The notes: a model not told the origin generated them from the sequence alone. A DNA stretch of 57,751 bases from Bacteroidota bacterium (GCA_022561755.1 JADFQN010000002.1:1-57751), one strand, 5' to 3'. Positions 37,377 to 49,462 are shown, numbered from the stretch's first letter. A program made the numbers and translations.

Positions 37377-38256
37377 CCAGGATCACTTTCAGCGAGATGT
37401 CGAGCGCTTGTACAGAGTGCGTGAGCGCCCCGCTCGAGATGAAGTCCACTCCCGTCGCGGCGATGGCCGGAACGGTGTCCAGCGTCACATTGCCGGAGGC
37501 CTCCGTCTCGAACCGGCCGCTAATCCTGCGGACGGCCTCCGCCAGCATAGATGTGTCGAGCCCATCTTCTGTCTTGCGGGCCATGTTGTCCAACATGATG
37601 CGGTCCACGCCGCCTACCCGAAGCACCTCGTCCACTTCGTCGAGGGTCCGTGTTTCGATCTCGATGGCGAGAGCGAGATCGTTGTCTCGCAGGTACGCTT
37701 GCGCCGCACGAACGGCCGCCCCGATTCCGCCCGCCGATGCAATGTGGTTGTCCTTGATCAGGACCATATCGTACAGGCCCGCTCGGTGGTTGGCGGCGCC
37801 CCCGAGCAGCACAGCCCACTTGTCGAGAAGCCGGAGGCCGGGTGCTGTTTTTCGCGTATCAAGGATGGTGGCGGGGCGCGCGGCCTCCGCCATCCGATGC
37901 GAAGCCGTAGCGATGCCGCTCATGCGCTGCATCAGGTTTAGAGCGAGGCGTTCCGCAGTGAGTATGGACCGCGCGGATCCCTCGACCTCCCCGAAAACAG
38001 CCCCCGCGGTTACGGCGTCCCCATCGGAGGCCGTCCACGAAACATCCAGATTTGCGTCAACGGCCTCGAAAACACGCTCGGCTACGGCGAGGCCCGCCAG
38101 CGTACCATCAGCCTTCGCAAGAAACCGGGCCCTTGCCCGTTTGTCGGAAGGGATGGTGGCCAGCGTGGTTAGGTCACCGCGGCCCACGTCCTCCGCAAGC
38201 GCCCGGGCAATCAGGGCGCCGAGGTCGTCGGCAACGGAATCGGGGATGGGCAGCAT
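37369..38256 (-). CDS. nadC: Nicotinate-nucleotide pyrophosphorylase (carboxylating)
   Basis: [57 protein letters not shown]. Confidence 0.96.
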   Translation of the reverse strand: MLPIPDSVADDLGALIARALAEDVGRGDLTTLATIPSDKRARARFLAKADGTLAGLAVAERVFEAVDANLDVSWTASDGDAVTAGAVFGEVEGSARSILTAERLALNLMQRMSGIATASHRMAEAARPATILDTRKTAPGLRLLDKWAVLLGGAANHRAGLYDMVLIKDNHIASAGGIGAAVRAAQAYLRDNDLALAIEIETRTLDEVDEVLRVGGVDRIMLDNMARKTEDGLDTSMLAEAVRRISGRFETEASGNVTLDTVPAIAATGVDFISSGALTHSVQALDISLKVILAR

Positions 38257-38261
38257 GGTTC

Positions 38262-38466
38262 GGAGTCTATGGGATATCGGATATCGGATATCGGGTTTGG
38301 GATATCGGATTTTGGATTATTGATTTCGGGTATCGGATTTCGGATTTGGGGCTTGGGATGTGGGATTTTGTGCTTCGTACTTGGTGCTTGGAAATTGGTG
38401 CTTGGAAATTAGGAATATCAGAGTCGAGCACCCTTCGCCCTTTACCCTATTCCCTTTTCACTTTCC
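38262..38466. repeat. Word-repeat element E10
   Basis: GGATATCGGATATCGGATATCGGG... and CACCCTTCGCCCTTTACCCTATTCCCTTTTCACTTTC. Confidence 0.85.
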
Positions 38467-38725
38467 GACAGCGCACCCAGATCATCCCGTCGCGTTGGAT
38501 GGCATTCATAAAATGAGGGAGGCACTCCACCAGTTCAGCGGCTTCTTTCGTAAAGAGGTGGACGAGGTTGGCGCCGGTGGCATTATCACCGAACGATTCG
38601 CGCTCTGGCACCGGATCGACGAGTTTGGCGTAGTTGTCCGGGGCGTTTTCAAGGTGGGCGATAAAGCCCCGTTTGTAGCCGAGTTTCTTTGCCAGGCGCG
38701 TACCCGAGTAGCCTGCGGGGCTCAC
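38447..38725 (-). CDS. DUF3052-like protein, likely C-terminally truncated by E10
   Basis: [34 protein letters not shown]...QRDGMIWV then element-derived RCRKVKRE*. Confidence 0.7.
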   Translation of the reverse strand: MSPAGYSGTRLAKKLGYKRGFIAHLENAPDNYAKLVDPVPERESFGDNATGANLVHLFTKEAAELVECLPHFMNAIQRDGMIWVRCRKVKRE

Positions 38726-39165
38726 GCCTTGGCCTCCGGCGCACCTGAAGCCTCGGCGGAAAACTCGCTGGAGAAAGCGTCACGGATGGCTTTCGGGGCC
38801 GGAATGGGGCGGCCGCGCTCGGTGTCTACAAAACAGAGAACCACGGTTCCGGTAGCGAGCAGGGTGTCCTCGTTTTCCCGCCGAACGGTGTACGAGATGT
38901 TGACGCGGACGCGCGGGATTTCCTCGAAGATCGTCTCGATCTCCAGCATGTCATCGTAGCGGGCGGGCGCGAGGTACCGTACCGAGGCCTCCACGACGGG
39001 CATGATGATGCCGCTGTCCTCGAGCTCCTTATACGGCAGCCCGATGTCGCGCAGGGCTTCGGTGCGCGCCTCCTCAAAGTAGTCGAGGTAGAACGTGTGG
39101 TAGGCGACGCTCATCGGATCGCACTCTCGGTAGCGCACGCGGCGGCGATAGATGTGGCGAATCAT
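38722..39165 (-). CDS. Acyl-CoA thioesterase (YbgC/FadM, hot-dog fold)
   Basis: [36 protein letters not shown]. Confidence 0.92.
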   Translation of the reverse strand: MIRHIYRRRVRYRECDPMSVAYHTFYLDYFEEARTEALRDIGLPYKELEDSGIIMPVVEASVRYLAPARYDDMLEIETIFEEIPRVRVNISYTVRRENEDTLLATGTVVLCFVDTERGRPIPAPKAIRDAFSSEFSAEASGAPEAKA

Positions 39166-40154
39166 CCTTCCACCGGGCGCTCGTCGAAAGCGCCCATCGC
39201 GTCGAACTTGGCGAGGCGCTGCTCCAGCAGCTTACCGCTCGGCAACTTGAGCAGGTCGTCGAGGTTGCTCGCAATGGCCGCTCCTACGGTATCAAACGTC
39301 TGGTTTGGGTTCTTGTGCGCACCGCCGGTCGGCTCGGATACGATTTCGTCGATGACGCCGTGCGAGATGAGATCAGTGGCGGTGAGTTTGAGTGCTCGTG
39401 CCGCATCCTCTTTGTAATCCCACGAGCGCCACAGGATGGATGAACAGCTTTCCGGCGAGATCACAGAATACCACGCGTTTTCGAGCATCAGCACCCGATC
39501 GCCTACACCGATGCCTAGCGCTCCGCCGGAGGCGCCCTCACCGATCACCACAATGATAATGGGTACCGGAAGCCTCGCCATAACCAGTAGATTGCGGGCG
39601 ATGGCTTCAGCCTGGCCGCGCTCTTCGGCTTCGAGGCCTGGGTAGGCTCCGGGCGTATCGAGAAGGGTGATGATGGGCTTGCCGAACTTGGCGGCCATCT
39701 CCATAAGCCGCCTGGCTTTCCGATAGCCTTCGGGGTTGGGCATCCCAAACCGCCGCTCCTTGCGCTGCTTGGTGTTGCGGCCTTTCTGGTGGCCGAGGAT
39801 CATCACCGTGCGGTCGGCGGAGCCGTAGCGATGCCCCTCAAACGTTGCAAAACCGCCGACGAGCGCACGGTCGTCCCCAAACAGCCGGTCGCCGTGGAGT
39901 TCACGAAAATCGGTCGTCAGAGCGCCTATATAATCCAGCGTATAAGGCCGGTCGGGGTGGCGGGCAAGCTGCACCCGCTGCCAGCGCGTGAGGCTCCGGA
40001 AAATGGAGCTCCGAAGCGTCTCCACGCGCAGTTCCAGCGCGCCGATCTGCTCCGACAGATCAACCGTGCCGTCCTCGGCCTGGAAGGCCCGCAACTCACG
40101 CAGCTTGTCCTCTAGGTCTACGAGGGGCTTCTCAAAGTCGAGGAGGTAGGCCAT
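39162..40154 (-). CDS. accA: Acetyl-CoA carboxylase carboxyltransferase subunit alpha
   Basis: [68 protein letters not shown]. Confidence 0.97.
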   Translation of the reverse strand: MAYLLDFEKPLVDLEDKLRELRAFQAEDGTVDLSEQIGALELRVETLRSSIFRSLTRWQRVQLARHPDRPYTLDYIGALTTDFRELHGDRLFGDDRALVGGFATFEGHRYGSADRTVMILGHQKGRNTKQRKERRFGMPNPEGYRKARRLMEMAAKFGKPIITLLDTPGAYPGLEAEERGQAEAIARNLLVMARLPVPIIIVVIGEGASGGALGIGVGDRVLMLENAWYSVISPESCSSILWRSWDYKEDAARALKLTATDLISHGVIDEIVSEPTGGAHKNPNQTFDTVGAAIASNLDDLLKLPSGKLLEQRLAKFDAMGAFDERPVEG

Positions 40155-40225
40155 GCGGATGATGTGCGCGTCTCGTATCGCGTCGTCACTACATCCGGCA
40201 GCGACGTCTCACGCGTGCGAAAGAC

Positions 40226-42310
40226 TTAGCGTTTGGACGGCAGCGCGCGGAAAAGGATCTCCAGATCCAGCGTCAGCGATTGGTTGCGGGCGTAGAACCA
40301 GTACGCCCGATGCGTCTCGACGATGGAATCGGGCGGGTTCGGGATGGTGTCGAGGATGGAGACGATACCCGGCTGCAAGCCCCAGTCTTCCGGCGGATGG
40401 TGATGGGCCGTGTCGTAGCCGACCAGCGCCCTTCGCCCGGCCAACACCGACGGCATGCGAGCGGTGACTGACGCAATCGCGCGGAGGCGGCGCGACGAAG
40501 TAATACGCGCTGCCAGTTTCAGTGGGGGATGGATGGCCATGCTCACGAGGGCAACGGGTACTTCGAGCAGACGCCGTGAGAGTGGCGAGCGCAACGGCGC
40601 TACGGCGCGCTCGGCCGACATGAACGGCACCGAGAAATCCTCAACCGATGCCTTCCCGATTATCCGGTCTCGGCCGGAGGCGAGGATTTTGAATTGAACC
40701 GGCAGATCGCGGAGTTGGCGCATGTGGCCGAGAATGGCCGTGTTGGAAAGCGTGTCGGCGGCAAAAACCACGTCATCGGCTGCCTGAAGGCGTACCAGAT
40801 CGCGCAGGTGTCGCAGATGGCCTAGGTGCGGGATGGAATCGTTTCCATCGTGCCTGGGCTTATCTCCCACATAGCCCAACAGGAGGGTTGAGGGTCTCAT
40901 GCTCCGCCCAACGAGACGGCGGAGGCGACTGGCTTCGTTCGGCGAGCCCACGAGGAGTGTGCGGCGGAGGTCCTTGGTGCGGATGCGCTGCAGCAAGCGC
41001 TTTGCCACCAAGAGCACGCCCGTTCCCGTAAAACCAAGAAGAAGCACGGCCCGCGAAAAGGCAATGTCACGAACGAAGAACGAGATGGTAGCGACGACGA
41101 GCAGCGCGCCCGCAAGCCCTGTGAAGACGGGCCGGAGGTGCAGGCGGCGGCCTCGCCGGTAGCCGCCGAAGAGCGCCACGCCCAGAACGGCTGCTATGGT
41201 ATAGGCCGGAGTTACAACCAGATAGAACGATGACCCGAACCCGGCTGACCACAAGCGTGCTGCCCCGGCCATCATCCCGAAAACGAGAAGGAAGTCGAGC
41301 AAGACCGGCCCCACAGTCGTGAAGGCCCGCGTGACAAAGGTGAGCAGTGCGTGGACAAGGATTCCCAGTCGGATACAGAGTGCGAGCAGGCGGGAGCTAT
41401 TTCGCCGAAGCAACCCAGTTTCGGGGTTGCCGCTGAAGTGCTTCTCCACAAAGCGCAGCATGGCGCCGTAGAAGAGCCGAACGTAACGCAGTTCGCCCTT
41501 TTTGGTACTCTCGCCCTTGTAGTGGATGATCTGCGTTTCGGGTGTGTAGTAGATCTTCCAGCCCTGCTGCTGGATGCGGTAGCACCAGTCGAGGTCTTCG
41601 CCGTACATGAAGAAGGCCTCGTCGAAGAGACCTGCGCCTTCTTGGCTGAGAGCTTCTGCTCTTCCGTTCCCCCGTTCCGCCATTCTCCCATTCTCGTACA
41701 ACGCCGCATGCCGCACCATCATGCATGAGCCGGACAGGGCGTCCACCTCACTTTCCTGATCAATGGGGAGGTACGTGAGGTTGTAGCGGCCAAAGATGGG
41801 GCTGCGTGGGAAGAAGCGGCTCAGGCCCGTCAGCTTGTAGAACGCGACGGACGGCGTGGGGAAGGAGCGGCGGCTTTCGGGTGCGAACGTGCCGTCCGGA
41901 TTAAGGATGCTGCACCCGGCGGCTCCGGCGTCGGGGTGCTCGTCCATGAAGCGCACGAGCGTATGGAGAGTGTCTTCCTGTAGAAGCGTGTCCGGATTGA
42001 GAATCAGTAGATGCCGCCCCGAGGCCTCGCGGATGGCCTGGTTGTTGGCAGTGGCGAAGCCGACGTTCTCCTCGTTCTCGATCAAACGCACATCCGGGAA
42101 ACGCTCGCGCACCATCTGCGCAGAGCCGTCAGCCGAGTCGTTGTCTACCACAAAGGTCTCTACGGAAAGCCCTGCGCCTGCGCGCTCGACCGATTCGAGC
42201 GCCTGTTCGAGGAACTCCCGCACATTATAATTGACGATGATGACCGAAACGTCGGGCGTCTCGGCGGTCGATTTGGAGACCGCCGCGGTCTGAACGGGAG
42301 AGGCGCGCAT
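40226..42310 (-). CDS. Fusion: GT2 glycosyltransferase plus polyprenyl-phosphate sugar-transferase-like membrane/CoA-binding region
   Basis: DVSVIIVNYNVREFLEQALES...GRHLLILNPDTLL; TM helices; VGSPNEASRLRRLV; C-terminal QPGIVSILDTI...NQSLTLDLEILFRAL. Confidence 0.8.
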   Translation of the reverse strand: MRASPVQTAAVSKSTAETPDVSVIIVNYNVREFLEQALESVERAGAGLSVETFVVDNDSADGSAQMVRERFPDVRLIENEENVGFATANNQAIREASGRHLLILNPDTLLQEDTLHTLVRFMDEHPDAGAAGCSILNPDGTFAPESRRSFPTPSVAFYKLTGLSRFFPRSPIFGRYNLTYLPIDQESEVDALSGSCMMVRHAALYENGRMAERGNGRAEALSQEGAGLFDEAFFMYGEDLDWCYRIQQQGWKIYYTPETQIIHYKGESTKKGELRYVRLFYGAMLRFVEKHFSGNPETGLLRRNSSRLLALCIRLGILVHALLTFVTRAFTTVGPVLLDFLLVFGMMAGAARLWSAGFGSSFYLVVTPAYTIAAVLGVALFGGYRRGRRLHLRPVFTGLAGALLVVATISFFVRDIAFSRAVLLLGFTGTGVLLVAKRLLQRIRTKDLRRTLLVGSPNEASRLRRLVGRSMRPSTLLLGYVGDKPRHDGNDSIPHLGHLRHLRDLVRLQAADDVVFAADTLSNTAILGHMRQLRDLPVQFKILASGRDRIIGKASVEDFSVPFMSAERAVAPLRSPLSRRLLEVPVALVSMAIHPPLKLAARITSSRRLRAIASVTARMPSVLAGRRALVGYDTAHHHPPEDWGLQPGIVSILDTIPNPPDSIVETHRAYWFYARNQSLTLDLEILFRALPSKR

Positions 42311-42438
42311 AGATAAACAAGGTACGGTTGTTACCGTAATGTGTGTGATAAAGAGGCGCGTGCGAATCTGATGACAGCGTGGTGAGCAGCCCACGTACCT
42401 TCCTGGCTTCGATTACCCGCTACTGTTGAAGACGTACG

Positions 42439-43830
42439 ATGCCTCAGCTTTACGTCATTCGCCGCGAGGTTCGTGCCACGTTTTTATTGGCAGCGCCTCT
42501 TGCCCTCACGCAGCTTGCCCAGATGGCGATGAGCTTCGTGGACGTGATCATGATCGGCCGTCTGGGTACGGTTGCACTTGCTGGAGGTGTTCTCGGCAGC
42601 GTGCTCTTCTTTACCCTGCTGCTGGTATGCATGGGTGTGGTGATGGCCGTAAACCCGATGGTGGCGCAAGCCGTCGGCGCGGAGGACAGCGACGAAGTCG
42701 GCCGGTCTGCGCGGCAGGGCCTGTGGCTGGCTACCGCTCTCGGCGTCCCGCTCGTGTTTTTGTTCGGTCCGTCCGAGTGGTTCTTGCTGGCCATGGGGCA
42801 GGAGCCGGAGGCCGCAAGCCTGGCCGCCGACTACCTGCTGGCCATTCGATGGGGCATCATCCCGAACTTGCTGTTCACCGCGCTCCGGGGTTTTTGCGAG
42901 GGGCTCGCGAGGCCACGGCCCGTTCTCATCATCACCCTCATCGCCGTGGTCATCAATGCGTTCGGCAACTGGGTGTTGATGTACGGCAAGCTCGGGTTAC
43001 CGGCACTCGGGCTGGCCGGGTGTGGGTGGAGTTCCTCCATCGTGATGGCGTCGATGCTCGTAATGCTCGTCGTTTTTATCCGGTGGTCGCCTGACCTGAG
43101 GGCGTACCGCGTCTTCGCCGGGCTTCGCAAACCGGATCGGGCTCACTTCCGGACGCTTTTCAAACTCGGTTGGCCCATCGGTGCGCAGTTCGGGCTGGAA
43201 GCCGGGCTGTTCTCGGCCTCCACACTGATCATCGGGTTGTTCGGGACGACGGCATTGGCAGCGCATCAGGTTGCACTTAATGCATCGAGCGTAACGTTTA
43301 TGATTCCGCTGGGCGTAGGGATGGCAGCAACGGTGCGGGTGGGGCAAGCCGTTGGCGCGGGGGATACATTGGGTTCGGCAAGGGCGGGGTGGACGGCCAT
43401 TGCGATGGGCACCACGTTCATGTTCGGCTCGGCGATGCTGTTCTGGTTCAAGCCGGAGTGGGTGGTGTGGGTCTACACGGGGCAGAATGCGGCTGGCCCG
43501 GTTGATGCCGCCGTTGTCCAACTTGCAGCTGGCCTTCTGGTCATTGCTGGAGTCTTTCAACTGTTCGACGGCGCGCAGGCCACGGCTGCCGGCGCGCTTC
43601 GGGGCCTCAAGGATACGCGCGTTCCGATGCTCATCGGGGCTACCTCCTATTGGATTGTGGGCATCGGGATAGGCCTGTTGCTGGCGTTTGGATTTGGGCT
43701 GGAGGCGAAAGGCATCTGGTGGGGCCTGACGGGCGGCCTCGCAACGGCGGCCGTTCTGTTGAACGCGCGGTTTCGGTACCTGGTGGGTAGGGAGGAAAGT
43801 GAACGCAAGGAACTTTCGCCCGGCGGCTAG
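42439..43830 (+). CDS. MATE family efflux transporter
   Basis: 12-TM pattern; FVDVIMIGRLGTVALAGGVLG; TTALAAHQVALNASSVTFMIPLGVGMAATVRVGQAVGAGD. Confidence 0.93.
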   Translation: MPQLYVIRREVRATFLLAAPLALTQLAQMAMSFVDVIMIGRLGTVALAGGVLGSVLFFTLLLVCMGVVMAVNPMVAQAVGAEDSDEVGRSARQGLWLATALGVPLVFLFGPSEWFLLAMGQEPEAASLAADYLLAIRWGIIPNLLFTALRGFCEGLARPRPVLIITLIAVVINAFGNWVLMYGKLGLPALGLAGCGWSSSIVMASMLVMLVVFIRWSPDLRAYRVFAGLRKPDRAHFRTLFKLGWPIGAQFGLEAGLFSASTLIIGLFGTTALAAHQVALNASSVTFMIPLGVGMAATVRVGQAVGAGDTLGSARAGWTAIAMGTTFMFGSAMLFWFKPEWVVWVYTGQNAAGPVDAAVVQLAAGLLVIAGVFQLFDGAQATAAGALRGLKDTRVPMLIGATSYWIVGIGIGLLLAFGFGLEAKGIWWGLTGGLATAAVLLNARFRYLVGREESERKELSPGG

Positions 43831-43951
43831 CCTCCACCTCTCCAGCTTATCCAACGGGGTTTCAAGCTATATTCTCCAGCCCTGCGGGCGGGGTTTTCTA
43901 CCTTCTGGATCGCCAGCATCCCTCTTCTCACGCGTCTCACCTAGTGGCCCC

Positions 43952-44111
43952 GGAGGCCGTCGAAAAAATGATCCTACCTGCGGCGGCGGCTCTCGGTCGA
44001 TCTCTGCGTTTCGAGAATCTTGACGAATCACCAATTCGCCTGCGATCTCGAGCCTTGATCTCGACCGACATCCGCGCGCCTCGGCGACAGAGCATTATTT
44101 CGACAACCTCC
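43952..44111 (+). mobile_element. TIR element family R, copy 5
   Basis: GGAGGCCGTCGAAAAAATGATCC ... AGCATTATTTCGACAACCTCC; sits just upstream of the actA operon. Confidence 0.7.
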
Positions 44112-44135
44112 TGAAAGGGTCGGTTCTTCGCGCCG

Positions 44136-44807
44136 ATGCCGCAGATTTTCCCTCGCAAGGCGAACGCACTGCCCGCCGTCTCCCTGATGGGGGCGCTTGG
44201 TGGCGGTCTGGTAGTCGTCCTCGTTGTCTGGTACTTCTTCTCGCCGAAATTCACGGACGTGGGCTATCAGCCCGAGCAACCGGTGCCGTACAGTCACGCA
44301 CTCCACGCCGGTGAGTTCGCCATCGACTGCCGGTATTGCCACAACCACGTGGAGACCAGCGAGCACGCCAACATCCCGTCCACGCAGACCTGCATGAACT
44401 GCCACTCGCAGGTGCGGACGGAGTCGCTGAAGCTCCTGCCCGTGCGCGAGAGCTGGGCCGCCGGCACACCGATTCCATGGGTGAACGTCCACTTCCTGCC
44501 GGACTACGTGCAGTTCTCGCACGCCGTTCACGTAAATGTGGGGGTGGGATGTGAGAGTTGCCACGGCCGAATAGACCAGATGGAGGAGGTCGCGTTAGAA
44601 GAGCCGCTCTCTATGAGTTGGTGCCTCGACTGCCACCGCAATCCGGAGGAAAGCCTCCGCGATCCTGCTCTCGTCACGCAGATGGGCTTCAACGAGGAAG
44701 TCCGCGCCGACGGCGCAACCTTTGCTGCCTACGTCGCTGCCAACACGGCCCGCATCGAGGCCGAAGGCATCCAGCCCCCGCTGAACTGCTCAGCTTGTCA
44801 CTATTAG
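44136..44807 (+). CDS. actA: Alternative complex III pentahaem cytochrome c subunit ActA
   Basis: Five CXXCH motifs: CRYCH, CMNCH, CESCH, CLDCH, CSACH. Confidence 0.93.
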   Translation: MPQIFPRKANALPAVSLMGALGGGLVVVLVVWYFFSPKFTDVGYQPEQPVPYSHALHAGEFAIDCRYCHNHVETSEHANIPSTQTCMNCHSQVRTESLKLLPVRESWAAGTPIPWVNVHFLPDYVQFSHAVHVNVGVGCESCHGRIDQMEEVALEEPLSMSWCLDCHRNPEESLRDPALVTQMGFNEEVRADGATFAAYVAANTARIEAEGIQPPLNCSACHY

Positions 44808-44885
44808 GGCTTTGTTCTTGGTTCTTAGTGCCTTGTTTTTCGTTACCCAGGCACTAAAAACTAAGAACGAAGAACTACCTCACCC
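44808..44885. repeat. Word-repeat inverted element E11 (GTTCTTAGTGCC family)
   Basis: TTGTTCTTGGTTCTTAGTGCC ... GGCACTAAAAACTAAGAACGAAGAAC, spans actA stop to actB start. Confidence 0.8.
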
Positions 44886-47800
44886 ATGATCGACCTCGAC
44901 GTTCTCACCCCGTCTGATGTTATAGCGGATGGCGCGCCCACGGTCTGGCGCAGCCGGGAGGATCTGGCTGGTACGGCCGAATACGCGGTGTTCCGCGCCA
45001 ACGAGTTTCTGCCGGGCGCCACGGATGCCGGCGAGCTTGAAGTTGACGCGGGCCCCTCGCGCCGGACGTTCCTCCAGATCATGGGCGCCTCGATGGCGAT
45101 GATGGGTCTGGCGGGATGCCGCCGCCCGGCGGAGGAGATCCTGCCGTACGCCCGCAAGCCGGAGGAAGTCGTTCCCGGCCTTCCCAACTTCTACGCCACG
45201 GCTATGCCGTTTGCGGGCGCCGTGCAGGCGCTGCTGGTGGAGAGCTACGAAGGCCGCCCCACCAAAATTGAGGGCAACCCCGAGCACCCCGTCAGCCGGG
45301 GGAAGTCGGGCCTGTTTGCACAGGCCAGCATCTTAAACCTCTACGACCCCGACCGCTCGCGCACGGTGTACCGCAATGGCTCGGCCTCGACGTGGAATGA
45401 GTTTCTCTCGGCCGTTCAGGGTATGAACGCGGACGGCGCTTCGGTCGCGGTGATTGCCGAGCCGTCTTCTTCCACCACGCAGGCGAGCATCCAGCAGCAG
45501 TTCGAGCAGCGTTTTCCCGGCGCCCGGTGGATCGAGTTGCACGCCAACGGCGACGACGTTACGGCGCTGGGCACGCAGGCCGCCTTCGGCCGACCGCTCC
45601 GCCCGCATTACAAGCTCTCCAGCGCAGATGTAATCGTCTCCTTCGACGCCGACTTTATTGGTTCGGAGGATCCGAACAGTGTCTGGAACAGTCGGGAGTA
45701 CGCAGCAAGCCGCAACGTGGACGTGCGCGGTTCGATGAGCCGCCTCTATGCCTTCGAGAGCACGTACACGGGCACGGGCGGCATGGCTGACCACCGCAAG
45801 GCACTCCGCGCGTGCGACATCGCGCACGTGGCTGCGGCCGTCGGGCAGGGCCTTGGTGTAGGAAACGGATCTCTCGGATCGAGCACGTTTGCCGGCGACC
45901 CGATGGTCCAGGCCATCGTTCAGGATGTGCGGGCCGCCGGCGGCAACGCCGCGTTTGTGGCCGGCCCGACGCAGCCCGTGCAAGTCCACGCTCTGTGCGC
46001 GGCGTTGAATGCGCAGTTCGGCGGCAACGTGGTGGAGTACCTCGACACCGGCGCTGTCTCGGTTACGTCGCTCTCTCAATCTATGGCGACGCTCGTAGAG
46101 GACATGCAGGCCGGGCGGATCCAGCTTCTGCTGATGCTCGGCGCGAACCCGGGGTACAGCCTCCCGGCCAATCTCAACTTCGCCGAAGCCATCGGCAACG
46201 TGGGTATGTCGGTCCACGTTGGTCTCCACCGCGACGAGACGGGGCAACTGGCAACGTGGCACGTTCCGGGTACGCATTTCCTTGAGGCATGGGATGACGG
46301 CCGCGCATGGGACGGCACGCTGTCTATCATCCAGCCACTGATTGCACCTTTGTATAAGGCCGCGCATTCCAACCTGGAAATCCTTAGCCTGTTTGCAACG
46401 GGGCAGTACAGGGGCGGCTATGAACTCGTTCGCGGTACGCTGCGCCCGGCGCTCGGCTCGGAGGATGCTTGGCGCACGGCCTTGCACGACGGATTCGTCC
46501 CGAACACGCAGTACGCAGTAGCCGGCGTTGCCGGTGGCGCTCCCGACTTGTCGGGACTTCCGGTGATGGCCGACGATGAGACCGAAGTCGTCTTCCGCAC
46601 CTCACCCAAGCTCCACGACGGCGCCTTCTCGAACAACGCGTGGATGCAGGAGCTTCCGCACCCGGTGTCCAAGCTCGTCTGGGACAACGCGGCCACCATG
46701 AGCCGCGCCACGGCCGACGCCCTCGGTGTGAACATCGCGCTGTCGAAGGGCAAGCACGAGGCCGACATCATCACCCTGTCCGTAAACGGCGTGGACCGCA
46801 CGCTGCCGGTTTGGGTTCAGGAAGGCCATCCGGACGGATCCATCACCGTGACCCTTGGTTACGGCCGCAACCTGGCCTCCGAGCGGCAGGTGAGCGACCG
46901 CAATTTGCTAGCGCGCATCTTCGACCGCGATGTAGATATCTACAGGCCCGGCCCACTCGCCAACGGCGTAGGCACGAACGTCGGCCCGATGCGCTCGCTC
47001 GGCAACATGGCCGTGGCTACGGCATCGAGCATCGCCGCGACGGGCGAGTCGATGATGCTCGTCACAACGCAGGACCACGGTTCGATGGAGGGCCGCGCCA
47101 TCGTGCGGATGACGACGCTGGAGGAGTATCAGAGCGACCCCGAGGTTATCCAGCACCAGCAGCACATCCTCGACAACACACCGTGGGAAGACTACCCGCC
47201 GCTCTGGACCGAGCCGCGCGCGGCCTCGGACGACCCGCGCATCGCGAATGCGATGTATTCGAGCGAGCAGTGGGGGATGAGTATCGACCTGAATACCTGC
47301 ACGGGATGCAACGCCTGCGTGGTGGCCTGCCAGAGCGAGAACAACATTCAGGTGGTGGGCAAGGATCAGGTGTCGCGCGGGCGCGAGCTGCAGTGGCTGC
47401 GTATCGACCGCTACTACACCGGCAACGAGGCCAACCCCGGCATGGTCGTTCAGCCGATGATGTGCCAGCACTGCGAGAACGCGCCGTGCGAGTCCGTTTG
47501 CCCGGTTGCGGCGACGAGCCACAGCCCGGACGGCCTCAACGAGATGACGTACAACCGCTGCATTGGCACGCGGTACTGCTCGAACAACTGCCCGTACAAG
47601 GTGCGCCGCTTCAACTACTACAACTGGGTCAAGACGCTGCCGATTGAGGTCCGGATGGCGCAGAACCCGAACGTGACGATGCGGTTCCGCGGCGTGATGG
47701 AGAAGTGTACGTACTGCGTGCAGCGCATCCGCCGGACGCAGCAGTATGCGCACATCGAGGACCGCCCGATCCGCGACGGCGAGATTTCGACGGCCTGCCA

Positions 47801-47978
47801 GCAGGCGTGCCCGTCGGACGCGATCACGTTCGGCAACATCGCCGATCCAGAATCGGCGGTGGCGAAGAGCAAGCACAATCCGCGCGGCTACGACGTGCTG
47901 GCCGAATTGGCCGTGAAGCCGCGCACCAGCTACCTCGCGCGACTCCGCAATCCTCATCCGAGCCTGGCCGAAGCCTGA
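44886..47978 (+). CDS. actB: Alternative complex III molybdopterin-like/Fe-S subunit ActB
   Basis: [68 protein letters not shown]. Confidence 0.95.
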   Translation: MIDLDVLTPSDVIADGAPTVWRSREDLAGTAEYAVFRANEFLPGATDAGELEVDAGPSRRTFLQIMGASMAMMGLAGCRRPAEEILPYARKPEEVVPGLPNFYATAMPFAGAVQALLVESYEGRPTKIEGNPEHPVSRGKSGLFAQASILNLYDPDRSRTVYRNGSASTWNEFLSAVQGMNADGASVAVIAEPSSSTTQASIQQQFEQRFPGARWIELHANGDDVTALGTQAAFGRPLRPHYKLSSADVIVSFDADFIGSEDPNSVWNSREYAASRNVDVRGSMSRLYAFESTYTGTGGMADHRKALRACDIAHVAAAVGQGLGVGNGSLGSSTFAGDPMVQAIVQDVRAAGGNAAFVAGPTQPVQVHALCAALNAQFGGNVVEYLDTGAVSVTSLSQSMATLVEDMQAGRIQLLLMLGANPGYSLPANLNFAEAIGNVGMSVHVGLHRDETGQLATWHVPGTHFLEAWDDGRAWDGTLSIIQPLIAPLYKAAHSNLEILSLFATGQYRGGYELVRGTLRPALGSEDAWRTALHDGFVPNTQYAVAGVAGGAPDLSGLPVMADDETEVVFRTSPKLHDGAFSNNAWMQELPHPVSKLVWDNAATMSRATADALGVNIALSKGKHEADIITLSVNGVDRTLPVWVQEGHPDGSITVTLGYGRNLASERQVSDRNLLARIFDRDVDIYRPGPLANGVGTNVGPMRSLGNMAVATASSIAATGESMMLVTTQDHGSMEGRAIVRMTTLEEYQSDPEVIQHQQHILDNTPWEDYPPLWTEPRAASDDPRIANAMYSSEQWGMSIDLNTCTGCNACVVACQSENNIQVVGKDQVSRGRELQWLRIDRYYTGNEANPGMVVQPMMCQHCENAPCESVCPVAATSHSPDGLNEMTYNRCIGTRYCSNNCPYKVRRFNYYNWVKTLPIEVRMAQNPNVTMRFRGVMEKCTYCVQRIRRTQQYAHIEDRPIRDGEISTACQQACPSDAITFGNIADPESAVAKSKHNPRGYDVLAELAVKPRTSYLARLRNPHPSLAEA
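46541..46556. repeat. Short palindrome TCCCGACTTGTCGGGA within actB
   Basis: Perfect 7-bp arms; similar palindromes at 11473-11488 and 13254-13273. Confidence 0.5.
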
Positions 47979-47980
47979 TT

Positions 47981-49462
47981 ATGGCGACGACTTCAACTTC
48001 TTACGACGAATCTTCGCTCGCGTACCCGGCGGGCGTTCCGAAGACGCTTGAGGATGCGCCGCTGGTAGGCGGCAACCTGTCTTTTCACGACGTAACCGAG
48101 CTCATTGCGGGGCACAACGAGAAGAAGACGCCCCTCTTCTGGTTTTTCGGCTTCTCCGTCGCCCTCTTTCTGCTGGGGATATTCGGCCTCTCCATCTCCT
48201 ACCTCGTGTGGAACGGCACGGGTACGTGGGGTGTGAACAACCCGGTTGGCTGGGGCTGGGCCATCGTCAACTTCGTGTGGTGGGTTGGTATCGGCCACGC
48301 GGGCACACTGATTTCGGCGATTCTCTTCCTCTTCAGGCAGCGTTGGCGAACGTCCATCAACCGCGCGGCGGAGGCGATGACGCTCTTCGCCGTGGCCTGT
48401 GCGCTCGTCTTCCCGACGTTTCATACCGGCCGGCCGTGGCTCGATTACTGGATGATGCCGGTCCCGAACCAGATGGCGTTGTGGCCGCAGTTCAAGAGCC
48501 CACTGATGTGGGATGTGTTCGCGGTTTCCATCTACGGCATGGTTTCGCTGCTCTTCTGGTACACCGGCCTCATCCCCGACCTGGCCACGCTGCGCGACCG
48601 CGCTACGGGCCTCCGCCAGAAGATCATCGGCATTATGGCGTTGGGCTGGACGGGTTCCAACCGGCACTGGAGGCACTACGACCGCGCCTACCTAATCCTT
48701 GCGGGCCTCGCTACGCCGCTGGTCCTCTCGGTACACTCGGTTGTGTCGTTCGACTTTGCGGTGTCCATCGTGCCCGGCTGGCATACCACCATATTCCCAC
48801 CGTACTTCGTTGCGGGCGCCATCTTCTCCGGCTTCGCGATGGTGATGACGCTGCTGCTCGTGGCGCGCAAGGCTTACAACCTGCAAAACCTCATCACGCT
48901 CGACCACCTCGAGAAGATGAACCTCATCATTTTGCTGACGGGCAGTATCGTCGGTTTCGCGTACATCACGGAGTTCTTCATGGCGTGGTACAGCGGCGTG
49001 GCCTACGAGCAATATGCCTTCCGCAACCGTGCCTTTGGCGACTATGCGTGGGCGTACTGGATTATGATGAGCTGCAACCTGCTCCTGCCGCAGCTTTACT
49101 GGGTGAAGAAGTTCCGCCGTAGCATCCCGTTGATGTTCACGATCGCCATCGTCGTGAACATCGGTATGTGGTTCGAGCGTTTCGTGATTGTGGTATCGAG
49201 CCTCCACCGCGACTACCTGCCGTCCAGCTGGGATTACTACTCGCCCACCATCTGGGACGCCGGGATCTACCTCGGCACCTTCGGCCTCTTCTTTACGCTG
49301 TTCTTCCTGTTCCTTCGCTTCTTCCCGATGGTCGCCATCGCCGAAATCAAGGGTGTGCTGCCGCAGGCGAATCCTCACTATTACGATCATGGGCAAGGCG
49401 ACGGGCATGCGGGAGAAGCGCCGAAAGCAGCCGTTTCCGCTAAAACCGATGAGGTGGGTTGA
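47981..49462 (+). CDS. actC: Alternative complex III NrfD-like membrane subunit ActC
   Basis: Polytopic; [69 protein letters not shown]. Confidence 0.94.
   Translation: MATTSTSYDESSLAYPAGVPKTLEDAPLVGGNLSFHDVTELIAGHNEKKTPLFWFFGFSVALFLLGIFGLSISYLVWNGTGTWGVNNPVGWGWAIVNFVWWVGIGHAGTLISAILFLFRQRWRTSINRAAEAMTLFAVACALVFPTFHTGRPWLDYWMMPVPNQMALWPQFKSPLMWDVFAVSIYGMVSLLFWYTGLIPDLATLRDRATGLRQKIIGIMALGWTGSNRHWRHYDRAYLILAGLATPLVLSVHSVVSFDFAVSIVPGWHTTIFPPYFVAGAIFSGFAMVMTLLLVARKAYNLQNLITLDHLEKMNLIILLTGSIVGFAYITEFFMAWYSGVAYEQYAFRNRAFGDYAWAYWIMMSCNLLLPQLYWVKKFRRSIPLMFTIAIVVNIGMWFERFVIVVSSLHRDYLPSSWDYYSPTIWDAGIYLGTFGLFFTLFFLFLRFFPMVAIAEIKGVLPQANPHYYDHGQGDGHAGEAPKAAVSAKTDEVG

Noticed and set aside
45333-46487. 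384-aa minus-strand ORF opposite actB (also 51008..52180 opposite actF)
   Set aside because: Shadow ORFs with low-complexity Arg/Val/His translations and no recognisable domain
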